Assembly: GCA_016932955.1 (NCBI GenBank)
Contig: JAFGBV010000106.1
Span: 1-10,027 of the forward strand
Origin: Anaerolineales bacterium
GTDB lineage: Bacteria; Chloroflexota; Anaerolineae; Anaerolineales; UBA4823
Length of the DNA: 10,027 nt
Direction of reading: 5' to 3'
Below the pieces are notes generated by a model. The model was not told the DNA's origin. It was given only the letters and a program-made list of their open reading frames with translations, and did no database searches. The position numbers were made by a program, and so were the translations under genes. Of the stretch, positions 1 through 7,442 are shown piece by piece (the first letter of the stretch is position 1; every line of letters starts with the position of its first letter).

Positions 1-570
1 AAAGAATTCATCCGCCGGGTACAGTTCAGCGTCAACAACATCACCACGCTGATCAATGACTTGCTTGACCTGGGGCGCATCGAGGCGGGCTTTGATACAC
101 GTAAAGAGATTGTGCCCTTGCCTGTCATTATCAATTACGCCGTCGAGGGCTTGAAGAACCGTTATATTGAGAAAAGCCAGTTCCTAACCCTGGATATCCC
201 CCGAGACCTGCCCAGTGTGCTGGGCAATCCGGTGCGCCTGCGGCAGATGATCGGGAACCTGCTCAGCAATTCTATAAAATTTACACCCAATGATGGAAAG
301 ATAGCCATCCGGGCACGCTCAGAAGCCGGTCAGTTGATCATACAAATCATCGACAATGGTCCTGGCATTCTCCCGGCTGACCAGCCCTACATATTTGACA
401 AATTCTATCGCGGCAGCAACATTCCCATGGACTCTCCCGGCACTGGCCTGGGATTGGCAATCGTCAAGTCCATCGTTGAGGATCACCAGGGCCGCATCTG
501 GCTTACTTCAACCCCCGGTCAAGGTTCTGTCTTTACAGTCGTACTCCCCATCGCCGAACAAACCAAATAA
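1..570 (+). CDS. Sensor histidine kinase, C-terminal part (5' end outside window)
   Basis: The reading frame is open from base 1 and ends at TAA 568-570, giving 189 residues of a longer protein. It holds the end of the HisKA dimerisation helix (residues about 1-30, with the typical LINDLLDLGRIEAG stretch) and a complete HATPase_c domain. Visible ATP-site motifs are the N-box NLLSNSIKFTP (Asn about 90), the G1 box DNGPGI (Asp about 118), the F-box IFDKFYRG and the G2 box GTGLGL (about 147-152). The phospho-accepting His and any sensor domain lie upstream of the window. The family autophosphorylates on His and passes the phosphate to a response regulator. There is no response regulator downstream: the next gene is convergent. 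The catalytic motifs resemble those of the 693-aa kinase in this window, and both end in LPIAE plus or minus a few residues, so they may be paralogues (inference). Intact at the 3' end. Confidence 0.93.
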   Translation, partial: KEFIRRVQFSVNNITTLINDLLDLGRIEAGFDTRKEIVPLPVIINYAVEGLKNRYIEKSQFLTLDIPRDLPSVLGNPVRLRQMIGNLLSNSIKFTPNDGKIAIRARSEAGQLIIQIIDNGPGILPADQPYIFDKFYRGSNIPMDSPGTGLGLAIVKSIVEDHQGRIWLTSTPGQGSVFTVVLPIAEQTK

Positions 571-598
571 GTTATCTTCTGAACCTCTGTTAAAGACG

Positions 599-636
599 GC
601 CTCCGCTGGGGCGGTGAGGTGGATCCCAGCGGAGGC
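599..636. terminator. Strong inverted repeat, probable bidirectional terminator between convergent kinases
   Basis: Bases 599-610 (GCCTCCGCTGGG) pair perfectly with 625-636 (CCCAGCGGAGGC), giving a 12-bp GC-rich stem with a 14-base loop (611-624). It lies 28 bases after the stop of the upstream plus-strand kinase. A short AAAG (592-595) and CTTT (636-639) flank the stem, giving only weak T tracts in either direction. This makes it a plausible but imperfect intrinsic terminator. It could instead be the stem of a structured RNA or a genomic repeat, because a Shine-Dalgarno-like sequence follows at once. Confidence 0.55.
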
Positions 637-643
637 TTTCGCC

Positions 644-680
644 AAAGGAGGAAACAGCGATGAGCGTAAGCGTTATTTAG
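644..680 (+). other. Strong Shine-Dalgarno followed by a six-codon ORF
   Basis: AAAGGAGG at 644-651 is an excellent ribosome binding site and sits 8 bases before ATG at 660-662. The frame reads M-S-V-S-V-I and stops at TAG 678-680. A well-placed site in front of so short an ORF suggests a leader peptide, the start of a decayed gene, or chance. No plus-strand gene follows that it could control, because the next gene is convergent. Coding status is not shown. Confidence 0.3.
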
Positions 681-692
681 GTTGGCGCTTAC
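666..692. other. Hairpin-forming inverted repeat
   Basis: GTAAGCG (666-672) pairs with CGCTTAC (686-692) around a 13-base loop. GAG at 662-664 and CTC at 694-696 can extend the stem across a small internal loop. The stem begins within the six-codon ORF and includes its stop codon in the loop. A second hairpin 30 bases after the first could belong to one structured RNA or to a terminator region. Confidence 0.4.
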
Positions 693-767
693 ATCTCGTT
701 GTCTTTATGATACCTCATTCATCATTTCAATAAGATTGCCAGTTGTCACAACTTATCCGTGACATTT

Positions 768-822
768 CTCACAATCATCATCTATTCTTGTGAGGGACTG
801 GGAAATTGTAACGAATTGTGAG
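768..822. repeat. Three TTGTGAG/CTCACAA arms in the convergent gap
   Basis: CTCACAA at 768-774 is the exact reverse complement of TTGTGAG at both 788-794 and 816-822. With the following base, ATTGTGAG (815-822) pairs for 8 bp with CTCACAAT (768-775). A nearby palindrome, GTTGTcACAAC, lies at 742-752. The arms can form alternative hairpins or be repeated protein-binding half-sites. A small GCGG/CCGC hairpin (822-833) lies just past the 3' end of the 601-aa kinase gene. It may help to end that transcript, but it has no T tract. Confidence 0.35.
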
Positions 823-844
823 CGGCTTACCGCGGCAATGAAGG

Positions 845-2650
845 CTATATCTGCCGGGTGGGGACGGTGAACCAGAACGTGCTGCCCTGGTCCAACGCAC
901 TCTGCATACCCATCTCACCGCCCATCAGATACACCAGCCGGTTTGCCAGGTTCAAGCCCAGTCCCCAGCCTTGTTGTTCGCGTACCTGGGGGTTTTCCGA
1001 GCGGAAGAATTGGCTGAACAGGCTTTTTTGATCTTCCTCGCTGATGCCGATGCCATTGTCGTGCACATCAAACCGCACGAACTCACCCTGGTGACTGACT
1101 TGCAGGGAGAGTTTGCCGTTTTCGGGGGTATATTTATGGGCATTATTGAGTAAATTCGTCAATACCTGCACCAGGCGGACCGGGTCGGCAAACACTTCGG
1201 GTAATTCCCCTGGCATCTCGACGGTTAGTTCTTGACCCTTGTCCTTGATCCTCGGCTCGAGGTTCGTCACAGTGTCTTGAACAGACTCGGTCACAGAGAT
1301 CATGCTGCTGTTGAGCTTGATGCGGCCTGTCTCGATATGTGAGATGTCCGAAAGATCCGAGACCAGAGCAGACATCCGCTCTACATTGTTGCGCACCACA
1401 TTCAGGAAATTGGTCTGCATCTCGTTGACCGGACCTACCGCACCCTGGCGCAGCAAGTCAGTGTACCCCTTGATCGAGGTCATCGGAATGCGCAGTTCAT
1501 GGGTCACCACGGATACAAATTTGGTCTTGGCACTGTTGGCATCCTGCACCGCTTGATATAGGCGGGCATTTTCCAGCGCTGCGCCCGCACGCCCGGCAAG
1601 GTGGTTGAGAAAGCTCTTGGTAACCTCACCAAACGGCTCTGCGCGTCTGACGGCTAAAATGAAAACCGGCTTGCCTGAGCAGTGAACCGGGACAGCCAGG
1701 TAAGATTCGTCCCGTTCATCAGAGGTAAAGGCGGTAACAGCACACTTTGCCAGGGCTTCCTCAACCACCCCGCGCAGCCTTGCTCCCATTTTTGTGTCGG
1801 GACCGGAAACGATAGTCAGCTCATTCTCATCAACTCGGATCAGCCAAACATGCGAAGCGCCCGTACCATCCAAAGCCCACCGGCAGGTGATGGTCACTGC
1901 CCGGTCGAAGTCCAGGCGCTCATTCAATTCCTGGTCAATCTGTGAGATGATCTCCAGCTCTGCCACCCTGGCAGAAAGTGCCTGGTCAGTTTGGGTGTAC
2001 AGGCGGGCATTCTCGATGGCGATGGCAGCCTGGGTTGCAAACGCATTCAGCAGGTCGAGGTCTCCCACTGTAAAAATGCCGCTTTGGGCACGGTTATCGA
2101 CATAGACGACTCCGATGACCTGTCCTCGCGCCCGCAGTGGCGTACACATTACAGAGCGTAAGGCGAAGAAAACAATCGAGTCGGTACCTGCAAAGCGCGG
2201 GTCTTGCTGTGCATCAGTCGACAACACACCTTCCCCCTTCTCCACCACGCTTTGGATGATCGTGCGGCTCACTTCCATATCCTTGCGTTCCAGCGTGGCA
2301 TGGTCAAAATCGCGCGCCGCACGCAATGATAATTCTTTCTGCTCACCCTCCAGAAGCATGAGAAAACCGCGTTCAGCCCCGGTCAGGTCGATCACCGCGT
2401 CCATGACCTGGTTCAATACCTGGTCCAAATCCAGCGAAGTTCCCAATACCTGAGAAACATTATAGAGCGCTGCTAAGCGGCTTTGTCCTGACATCGAGGA
2501 TAGCTGTTGAACCAACCGGTCGGCGCGGTTATAGGCATCTGAAATCGTTGCCCGGGTCTCGACCGGCAGAGAGTATGACTTAAGCTTTTGGATCGCCTCG
2601 CGCAGCGATTTTAATTGAGTTAATGTTGCGTCCTCAAGAATATCAGACAT
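845..2650 (-). CDS. Soluble GAF-GAF sensor histidine kinase (601 aa)
   Basis: Domain order: an N-terminal helical stretch (about 1-60); a GAF domain (about 60-215, ending in the typical ATQAAIAIENARLY helix); a second, more divergent GAF (about 230-365, ending GRAGAALENARLY); HisKA with phospho-acceptor His384 in THELRIPMTSIKGY; and HATPase_c with N-box Asn503, G1 box DNGIG (Asp531), F-box around 544-550 and G2 box GWGLGL (561-566). All catalytic motifs are present, so it should autophosphorylate. The H-box has Ile-Pro-Met where Thr-Pro-Leu is usual. No membrane segment or signal peptide is evident, so it is cytoplasmic and would sense a small molecule or redox state through GAF (inference). 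It is the last gene of the minus-strand run, 5 bases after nth, and its Shine-Dalgarno overlaps the nth stop. No response regulator is adjacent. Confidence 0.93.
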   Translation of the reverse strand: MSDILEDATLTQLKSLREAIQKLKSYSLPVETRATISDAYNRADRLVQQLSSMSGQSRLAALYNVSQVLGTSLDLDQVLNQVMDAVIDLTGAERGFLMLLEGEQKELSLRAARDFDHATLERKDMEVSRTIIQSVVEKGEGVLSTDAQQDPRFAGTDSIVFFALRSVMCTPLRARGQVIGVVYVDNRAQSGIFTVGDLDLLNAFATQAAIAIENARLYTQTDQALSARVAELEIISQIDQELNERLDFDRAVTITCRWALDGTGASHVWLIRVDENELTIVSGPDTKMGARLRGVVEEALAKCAVTAFTSDERDESYLAVPVHCSGKPVFILAVRRAEPFGEVTKSFLNHLAGRAGAALENARLYQAVQDANSAKTKFVSVVTHELRIPMTSIKGYTDLLRQGAVGPVNEMQTNFLNVVRNNVERMSALVSDLSDISHIETGRIKLNSSMISVTESVQDTVTNLEPRIKDKGQELTVEMPGELPEVFADPVRLVQVLTNLLNNAHKYTPENGKLSLQVSHQGEFVRFDVHDNGIGISEEDQKSLFSQFFRSENPQVREQQGWGLGLNLANRLVYLMGGEMGMQSALDQGSTFWFTVPTRQI

Positions 2651-2655
2651 GTTTG

Positions 2656-3315
2656 TTACCTCTTATTGCCATAATCACAAAGATGGATAATCGGACAGGC
2701 TGGACAATTAGCTTTGCGCGCCTGGCAAACCTCCCTGCCCAGGCGGATCAGATTCAGATGTGCCGGACCATAGGCATCCTTTGGAAAAAGCCCTTCCAGG
2801 TGCGAGTGGGCATCTTCCACGCTCATTTTCTCAGGGCGCAAACCGATCCTTCCACTAACCCGGTAAATGTGCGTGTCCACCGGAAAAGCGGGCATGCCCA
2901 GTGAGAAAAGCAGGACAATCGCGGCTGTTTTCGGCCCCACGCCTTTGAATTGCATCAACCACTGGCGCGCCTCTGGCACAGGCAGGTCAGCCAGGAAACT
3001 CAAATCCAAAGAGCCGCGCTGAGCAGTAATCAAACGCAGCGTTTCCTGGATGCGCGGTCCTTTCTGATTTGCCAATCCCGCCGGGCGGATAGCCTCGATC
3101 ACTGCATCGGTTGGGGCATCTCTCACCATCTCCCAGGTAGGCAGGGCGCGGCGCAAGCCGGCAAAAGCCCGGTCGCGGTTGTTGTCATTGGTGTTCTGAG
3201 ACAAAATCGTAGAGACAAGCTCATCCACGGCGGGCAATGGTTCACGCCATTCGGGGCTGCCATAGGCCGCCAGTAAAGTCTGGTGAATGGCTTGGGCGCG
3301 TGCAGATAATTCCAT
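2656..3315 (-). CDS. nth: Endonuclease III-like DNA glycosylase/AP lyase with 4Fe-4S cluster
   Basis: HhH-GPD base-excision repair enzyme. The family removes oxidised pyrimidines from DNA and nicks the abasic site. With the start used here (ATG 3313-3315) it has 219 residues, close to the family's usual size. Motifs: ILSQNTNDNN near 38-46; a helix-hairpin-helix FKGVGPKTA with the presumed catalytic Lys129; the conserved Asp147 in PVDTHIYRVSGR; and a C-terminal Cys197-X6-Cys204-X2-Cys207-X5-Cys213 cluster motif, exactly the Nth spacing. An in-frame ATG at 3391-3393 would add 26 residues but overlap the upstream asparaginase gene by 65 bases with no family-like sequence, so I prefer the inner start. 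No good Shine-Dalgarno supports either; a TTG two codons upstream is also possible. It lies 13 bases after the asparaginase gene and 5 before the kinase. The SQNT motif suggests a divergent Nth subgroup, so substrate range is uncertain. Confidence 0.9.
   Translation of the reverse strand: MELSARAQAIHQTLLAAYGSPEWREPLPAVDELVSTILSQNTNDNNRDRAFAGLRRALPTWEMVRDAPTDAVIEAIRPAGLANQKGPRIQETLRLITAQRGSLDLSFLADLPVPEARQWLMQFKGVGPKTAAIVLLFSLGMPAFPVDTHIYRVSGRIGLRPEKMSVEDAHSHLEGLFPKDAYGPAHLNLIRLGREVCQARKANCPACPIIHLCDYGNKR
2659..2664 (-). promoter_or_regulatory. Shine-Dalgarno for the 601-aa kinase, inside the nth 3' end
   Basis: On the minus strand AAGAGG lies 8 bases before the ATG at 2648-2650 and coincides with the last two codons of nth (Lys-Arg), just before the nth TAA. 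This fixes the kinase start and implies translational coupling of the two genes. Confidence 0.6.
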
Positions 3316-3328
3316 GAGCAATGAGGAC

Positions 3329-4417
3329 TTACGCCCGCTCCAATTCAAAACAAGGGCTGGCCTGGCCCACCTGGAGTTTACGCCAGTTTTCAACGGTGAA
3401 TGTAGGCCCGAAGTCTGCTAAGCTGGCAAGCTCATCAGGTGAGATGGCGCCGAGCTGGCGCAGAATCTCCAATGTGACCGCCGGGCGGACACGGCCGCGT
3501 GGATCTTCGACAGGCCGGTTGTGCCCCTTCAGATCGCCATCCGACACCTTGAAAGACACGCCCAGGGCAGGAGATCCCGGACCTAACGCGCCGGGCATCA
3601 GCCCAAATGCCTGGTAGCCTTCTGCTCCACCTTTACAAATCACCCGACCCGGCAGGGCTGCCATCAGGTGGGTGTCGAAATTGTCCGGACCGCCCACCAT
3701 ATCTGGATGCGCCAGCATGGCAGAGGCAATTACCCGGCAGGCTGTGGCGCGGGGCTCTGGCAGTCCACTTGGATCACAGAGCCGTGCAAATGCCAGCGCG
3801 GAATTGTACAGAGGCACGGCAAAATTAGGCACAGAGCAGCCGTCGATGCCGATACCAACCTTCTCCACCGGAAATTCGCACATCTCGGCGAAAGCGCGCA
3901 AGATATCCCGCTGCACCGGATGGTCATTTTCGATGTAGGGAAGCTCCGGCGGCAGTACGTAACCTTTCATGTGGGCGTAAGCCAGCATTCCAGTGTGCTT
4001 GCCCGAACAGTTATGCCGGTTGGAGGTCGGCGCTTCACCACGCGCCGCCATTTGGTCTGCTGTGCCTTTATGGTAGGGCGGGTGTACCCCGCACAACAGG
4101 TCGCCTTCGCTGACGCCTGTCTTCGACTGGATCGAACGAACGACCTCAACATGTTCATCCGTACCCGAGTGAGAAGCACAGATGATCGCCACTTCACGCT
4201 GAGTCAGGTGAAAATACTGTGCGCCGCCATTTTCAATCAGCGGGATTGCCTGAAAAGGCTTGGCAGAAGAACGCAAGAAAGTGGTTGTTTTGGGGTCAGC
4301 ATACCAGGCTACCAGCTTGCCCGTGGCATCTACCACCGCCATTGCGCCAAAATGGACCGATTCTACGGTCTCACCGCGCGTCAACTGAAAGATAGGTTGA
4401 TATGAAGATATAGACAT
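3329..4417 (-). CDS. L-asparaginase II family protein (PF06089, Rhizobium etli type)
   Basis: A 362-residue protein of the family typified by the inducible R. etli asparaginase, which is unrelated to the E. coli AnsA/AnsB type and hydrolyses L-asparagine to aspartate and ammonia. Residues matching the published active site of that family can be seen: Ser50-X-X-Lys53 in RSSAKPFQ, Ser82 in CASHSG, and Lys262 in CKGGAEG. A metal-site set is also present: Cys137 and Lys140 in NCSGKH, and Asp192/Cys194 in IDGCSVP. No signal peptide is seen, so it is cytoplasmic. The ATG at 4415-4417 fits the family N-terminus (QPIFQLTRGETVESVHFG). The gene starts 8 bases after the metallo-beta-lactamase-fold gene, without a clear Shine-Dalgarno, and is followed by nth. 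Substrate is inferred from the family; a related amide is possible. Confidence 0.88.
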   Translation of the reverse strand: MSISSYQPIFQLTRGETVESVHFGAMAVVDATGKLVAWYADPKTTTFLRSSAKPFQAIPLIENGGAQYFHLTQREVAIICASHSGTDEHVEVVRSIQSKTGVSEGDLLCGVHPPYHKGTADQMAARGEAPTSNRHNCSGKHTGMLAYAHMKGYVLPPELPYIENDHPVQRDILRAFAEMCEFPVEKVGIGIDGCSVPNFAVPLYNSALAFARLCDPSGLPEPRATACRVIASAMLAHPDMVGGPDNFDTHLMAALPGRVICKGGAEGYQAFGLMPGALGPGSPALGVSFKVSDGDLKGHNRPVEDPRGRVRPAVTLEILRQLGAISPDELASLADFGPTFTVENWRKLQVGQASPCFELERA

Positions 4418-4425
4418 AGTTGAGG

Positions 4426-5277
4426 TTATTCCGTAATTGCCTCGGCTGGCCGGTAATGGCGTGTGTAATACTGGTACAAACCATGGCGGTAGCGTTGGAT
4501 GTATTGTTCTCTAAGCTCAGGGGAAAAAGTCAGGTCACCCAGCAGTCCCGGAATCAGGCCCTCGATTTCCTCTGGTGCGGCATTCTTTTTGGCCAGTTTC
4601 TCCAGCCCTTTGAGAATATTCTTCAGGTGATGCTGCTGTGCGTTGACATCGCCAATCGTAACCACACCACCCCGCCCGCCGACAATTGTGTAGTCCTGAT
4701 AAGAATCCAACAGCAGGTCTAATGTCTCCACCCAGGCAGGGATATCCGCGTTGGTCAAAAATGGCGGCTGTCCAGCCAGGACTACATCGCCAATGAAAGC
4801 AATTCGCATCCCGGGGATGATCACCCAGGTACTGCCAGGCGCAGGCCCGGCGTGGTGCTCGATGACCACATCATGCTCACCCCAATGGAGCGCCAGGCTG
4901 CTCGTGAAGGTGATGTCGGGGATTGCCCAGCGCGTGCCCATTACATCATCATAAGTTTCCCATTCCGAGCCGCTTTCGGCATTCTGACCCTTGAAAACCG
5001 AGGGGCGGTTGCGGAATATCTGGGCTGTTTTTTGGTGGGCCACGATGGTGCATTCCATCGACCTGGCACCCAGCGTCCTGTCGGGGTGAGCATCCAGGTT
5101 GATCAAAATGCGGTTTGGTTTGGCGCCGAGGTTATAAAGGAGTGCCAACCAGGAGCGAGCATCCTCAGCGCGTAGAGGAGCATCGATCAGGATGGTTCCC
5201 AGGGGCAGGATGACTGCTCCAATCGTCACGCCAGGATAGGCATTTTCGTAATAAATACCCTGTTCAATCTTATGCAT
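4426..5277 (-). CDS. Metallo-beta-lactamase-fold protein with substituted metal ligands
   Basis: A 283-residue protein with the metallo-beta-lactamase pattern: a first strand pair VTIGAVILPLGTILIDAP, a region equivalent to HxHxDH at 62-67, a conserved VAHQKTA (His81), an HHAGPAPGS segment (141-149), IAFIGD (Asp164) and a final VGGRGGVVTIGD (199-210). The usual HxHxDH reads Asp62-Ala-His64-Pro-Asp66-Arg67. The third-ligand position, normally PGHTPGS, reads GPAPGS, although His141 and His142 lie just before it. The late GHG histidine is replaced by Arg202. Thus several of the standard zinc ligands are changed in an otherwise intact gene. It may bind one metal or a different metal, or be non-catalytic. 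The C-terminus (211-283) is helical and Tyr-rich. The start ATG 5275-5277 has only a weak GGAA upstream. No specific substrate can be named; the neighbours do not point to one. Confidence 0.82.
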   Translation of the reverse strand: MHKIEQGIYYENAYPGVTIGAVILPLGTILIDAPLRAEDARSWLALLYNLGAKPNRILINLDAHPDRTLGARSMECTIVAHQKTAQIFRNRPSVFKGQNAESGSEWETYDDVMGTRWAIPDITFTSSLALHWGEHDVVIEHHAGPAPGSTWVIIPGMRIAFIGDVVLAGQPPFLTNADIPAWVETLDLLLDSYQDYTIVGGRGGVVTIGDVNAQQHHLKNILKGLEKLAKKNAAPEEIEGLIPGLLGDLTFSPELREQYIQRYRHGLYQYYTRHYRPAEAITE

Positions 5278-5326
5278 GCTTGTTCCATTTTCAAAGGGAG
5301 ATATTCATGGTCTGGAAAAAAGAGAT

Positions 5327-7408
5327 TCACTCGGCAATTGGCAAAATAAAGATGAAACGTGATCCCTTTCCCAGCTCGCTTTCGACCCATATCTTACCAC
5401 CATGTGCCTGTACCGCCAACCGGCAATATGCCAGCCCCAACCCCATCCCTTTCGGAGAGTCGCTCAATTTCAGGCGGCTGAACTTGTCAAAGATTTTCTC
5501 TTGCTCAGAGGCCGGGATGCCAGGTCCGTTATCATCAACCCAGATGCGCACCATTTTCCCTTCGCTGAGAGCGCCTAAGAAGATTGTGCCTCCTTGCTGA
5601 GTGAACTTTGCCGCGTTTTCAAGTAAATTAATAATTACCCGCCGGATCATATCCGGGTCTGCCAGAACTAACGGCAATCCGGCAGGTATATCCATCTGGA
5701 TCGTTTGACCTTTGTTGTGGATGATTGGTGCGAGTGTATCGACTGCCTCCTGCATGAGCAGGGTCGCGTCACACGGCTGGCGTACACCCACTTCCTGACC
5801 CGCCTCCAGGCGGTCCATATCCAACAGTGAGTCGGTCAAGCGCTGAATACGCGTGGTCGAGCGCATGGCAATTTCTAACAATGGTTTAAACTCGAGATCT
5901 TCCTCATGAGTCAACATTGTATACAACACATCCAGGCTGGATACCACATTGGCAAGCGGAGAACGCAGATCGTGGTAGATCATCGAGGTCAAATCATTGC
6001 GCATGCTGTCCAGCTTTTTGCGCTCGGTGATGTCACGCAGGATCCATTGAATACGCTGGGCAGTATCCAACTGCACCTGGCGGACACAAACCTGGATAGG
6101 CATCGCATGACCGCTCAGCGTATTTAAAGTGGACTCGTATTCAATTGTTTCGCCGCGGCGTAAATTCTCAAAGCCTTTGCCAACCTGGTCGATGGGCTGA
6201 GTGAACAGGATGGCAATATCCATGCCATGTAAGCTATCCTTCGAATATCCGGTGGCAGTTACTGCCGGATGGTTGACTTCCAGGACCAGGCCATCCCAGT
6301 TGGTGATCAAGATTGGGTCGATGCTGTTCTCGAATAGCTCGCGATAGCTCTGGTGAGCGGCCTGCAACTGGGTGAACAACTGGGCGTGGCGGATTGCTGT
6401 GCCTGCCAGGCTGCCAATGCCCGACATCAACAGCAAGGCATCCTGCTCAAAGAAACCTTCTGACGGGTTCAGCGCCTCGATCACGCCGATCACCTGACCG
6501 CGATAAGTTATTGGTGCACAAGCAATCGCGTAAGGCACAAACCCGCCGAGTTTATCAATCTGGGGATCAAAGCGCTCATCCTTAGCAACATCCTGGACGA
6601 TCACTCCTTCGCCTTCCTGTGCAACCCAGCCAGCAATCCCCTGTGTCATCTGAAAACGGTAATTCACAGCGCTATATCCCCCACCGCCTGTGACAGCGCG
6701 AAAGACCAGTTTGCCATCGCGTGGATCGATCAGCGCGAGCGAGACCGCCTGGGTGTTTAGGGCCTGGCTGGTCTGCGCAACGATGCCTTGCATGACATCA
6801 TCCAGATTCAGGCTGACACTGATCTTGCTGGCGCTTTCTGCCAGAGCGGTCATTAACCGTGCCTGATGCTGGCTTTCAGCATAGAAACGTGCATTTAAAA
6901 CCGCAATCGCGGCCTGGTCAGCAATGGCCTGGACCAGCGCCAGGTGCTCAGTATTAAAAAAGTCACGCTCAGGTTTGGCAAGCGTGATCACCCCAACCAA
7001 AACATCCCTGGTCAGCAATGGCGCACTGACCACAGATTTTGGTCCAAGCTGATCAGTGCCATACTGGCGCGCCAACCACCGCTCATCTGTTGAGGTGTCT
7101 GTGACCAAGGCAGCTTGCCGGTTGCGCACCACCCAGCCCGCCAGCCCTTGCTCCAGCGTAGAGCGGAGCCGCTGCGTGGTGTGATTATGAATGACATCGC
7201 CAACGATAATGGCTGACTCAACCGGGCGCTCTTGCTCATCCAGCACGATGATGCTGCCGCTGGTCGCCCCAATGTTACGCATCGAAAGAAGCAGCACTCG
7301 CCTGAGCACTACGCTGAGGTCCAGCGCAGAACTTAATTCCCTGCTGATGTGATACAACAACTCGAGAGATGCACGTGTCGCGGCGTCTTCCTTCGGCTGC
7401 GCATTCAT
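5327..7408 (-). CDS. Soluble GAF-GAF-PAS sensor histidine kinase (693 aa)
   Basis: Domain order: GAF (about 15-172), GAF (about 185-343), PAS with its C-terminal PAC-like end (about 350-465, closing in [21 protein letters not shown]), HisKA with His479 in IYHDLRSPL, and HATPase_c with N-box Asn598, G1 box DDNGPGIP (Asp626), F-box KIFDKFSR and G2 box GMGLGL (654-659). All kinase motifs are intact. There is no membrane segment, so sensing is cytoplasmic; the ligands of the GAF and PAS domains cannot be told from sequence. It begins 34 bases after the holB-like gene. No Shine-Dalgarno precedes the ATG; a TAGAAT box six bases upstream suggests its own leaderless transcript in addition to read-through. 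The gene downstream starts 49 bases after its stop. No response regulator is adjacent. The sensor part shares the GAF-GAF arrangement of the 601-aa kinase, but the proteins differ in length and in the PAS domain. Confidence 0.94.
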   Translation of the reverse strand: MNAQPKEDAATRASLELLYHISRELSSALDLSVVLRRVLLLSMRNIGATSGSIIVLDEQERPVESAIIVGDVIHNHTTQRLRSTLEQGLAGWVVRNRQAALVTDTSTDERWLARQYGTDQLGPKSVVSAPLLTRDVLVGVITLAKPERDFFNTEHLALVQAIADQAAIAVLNARFYAESQHQARLMTALAESASKISVSLNLDDVMQGIVAQTSQALNTQAVSLALIDPRDGKLVFRAVTGGGGYSAVNYRFQMTQGIAGWVAQEGEGVIVQDVAKDERFDPQIDKLGGFVPYAIACAPITYRGQVIGVIEALNPSEGFFEQDALLLMSGIGSLAGTAIRHAQLFTQLQAAHQSYRELFENSIDPILITNWDGLVLEVNHPAVTATGYSKDSLHGMDIAILFTQPIDQVGKGFENLRRGETIEYESTLNTLSGHAMPIQVCVRQVQLDTAQRIQWILRDITERKKLDSMRNDLTSMIYHDLRSPLANVVSSLDVLYTMLTHEEDLEFKPLLEIAMRSTTRIQRLTDSLLDMDRLEAGQEVGVRQPCDATLLMQEAVDTLAPIIHNKGQTIQMDIPAGLPLVLADPDMIRRVIINLLENAAKFTQQGGTIFLGALSEGKMVRIWVDDNGPGIPASEQEKIFDKFSRLKLSDSPKGMGLGLAYCRLAVQAHGGKIWVESELGKGSRFIFILPIAE

Positions 7409-7414
7409 ACCACG

Positions 7415-7422
7415 ATTCTAGC
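7415..7422 (-). promoter_or_regulatory. Possible extended -10 promoter of the 693-aa kinase
   Basis: On the minus strand TGC-TAGAAT ends six bases before the ATG (7406-7408), so transcription would begin at or next to the start codon. I found no acceptable -35 hexamer at 15-19 bases spacing; the TG dinucleotide may compensate. No Shine-Dalgarno lies at working distance. Confidence 0.4.
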
Positions 7423-7442
7423 ACACTCCGTTGAGTTCTGCG

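Noticed and set aside
356..733. A 125-codon frame on the plus strand overlapping the end of the first kinase and the gap
   Set aside because: It overlaps the kinase ATP-binding domain out of frame and shows no domain. Its ribosome binding site is not evident.
814..825. A 12-base match to the left half of the E. coli lac operator (AATTGTGAGCGG)
   Set aside because: The right half of the operator is absent, the site lies between convergent 3' ends rather than at a promoter, and no LacI-type gene is nearby. Most likely chance.
3316..3393. A longer nth start at ATG 3391-3393
   Set aside because: It would overlap the asparaginase gene by 65 bases, and the extra 26 residues do not look like an Nth N-terminus. 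The inner ATG leaves a normal gap.
3668..4405. A 245-codon open frame on the plus strand opposite the asparaginase gene
   Set aside because: It is antisense to a protein with clear family motifs, has no recognisable domain, and has the irregular composition of a shadow frame.
5278..5326. Possible terminator or promoter between the 693-aa kinase and the metallo-beta-lactamase-fold gene
   Set aside because: A T run is present on the minus strand just after the kinase stop, but no stem precedes it, and no convincing -35/-10 pair could be placed.
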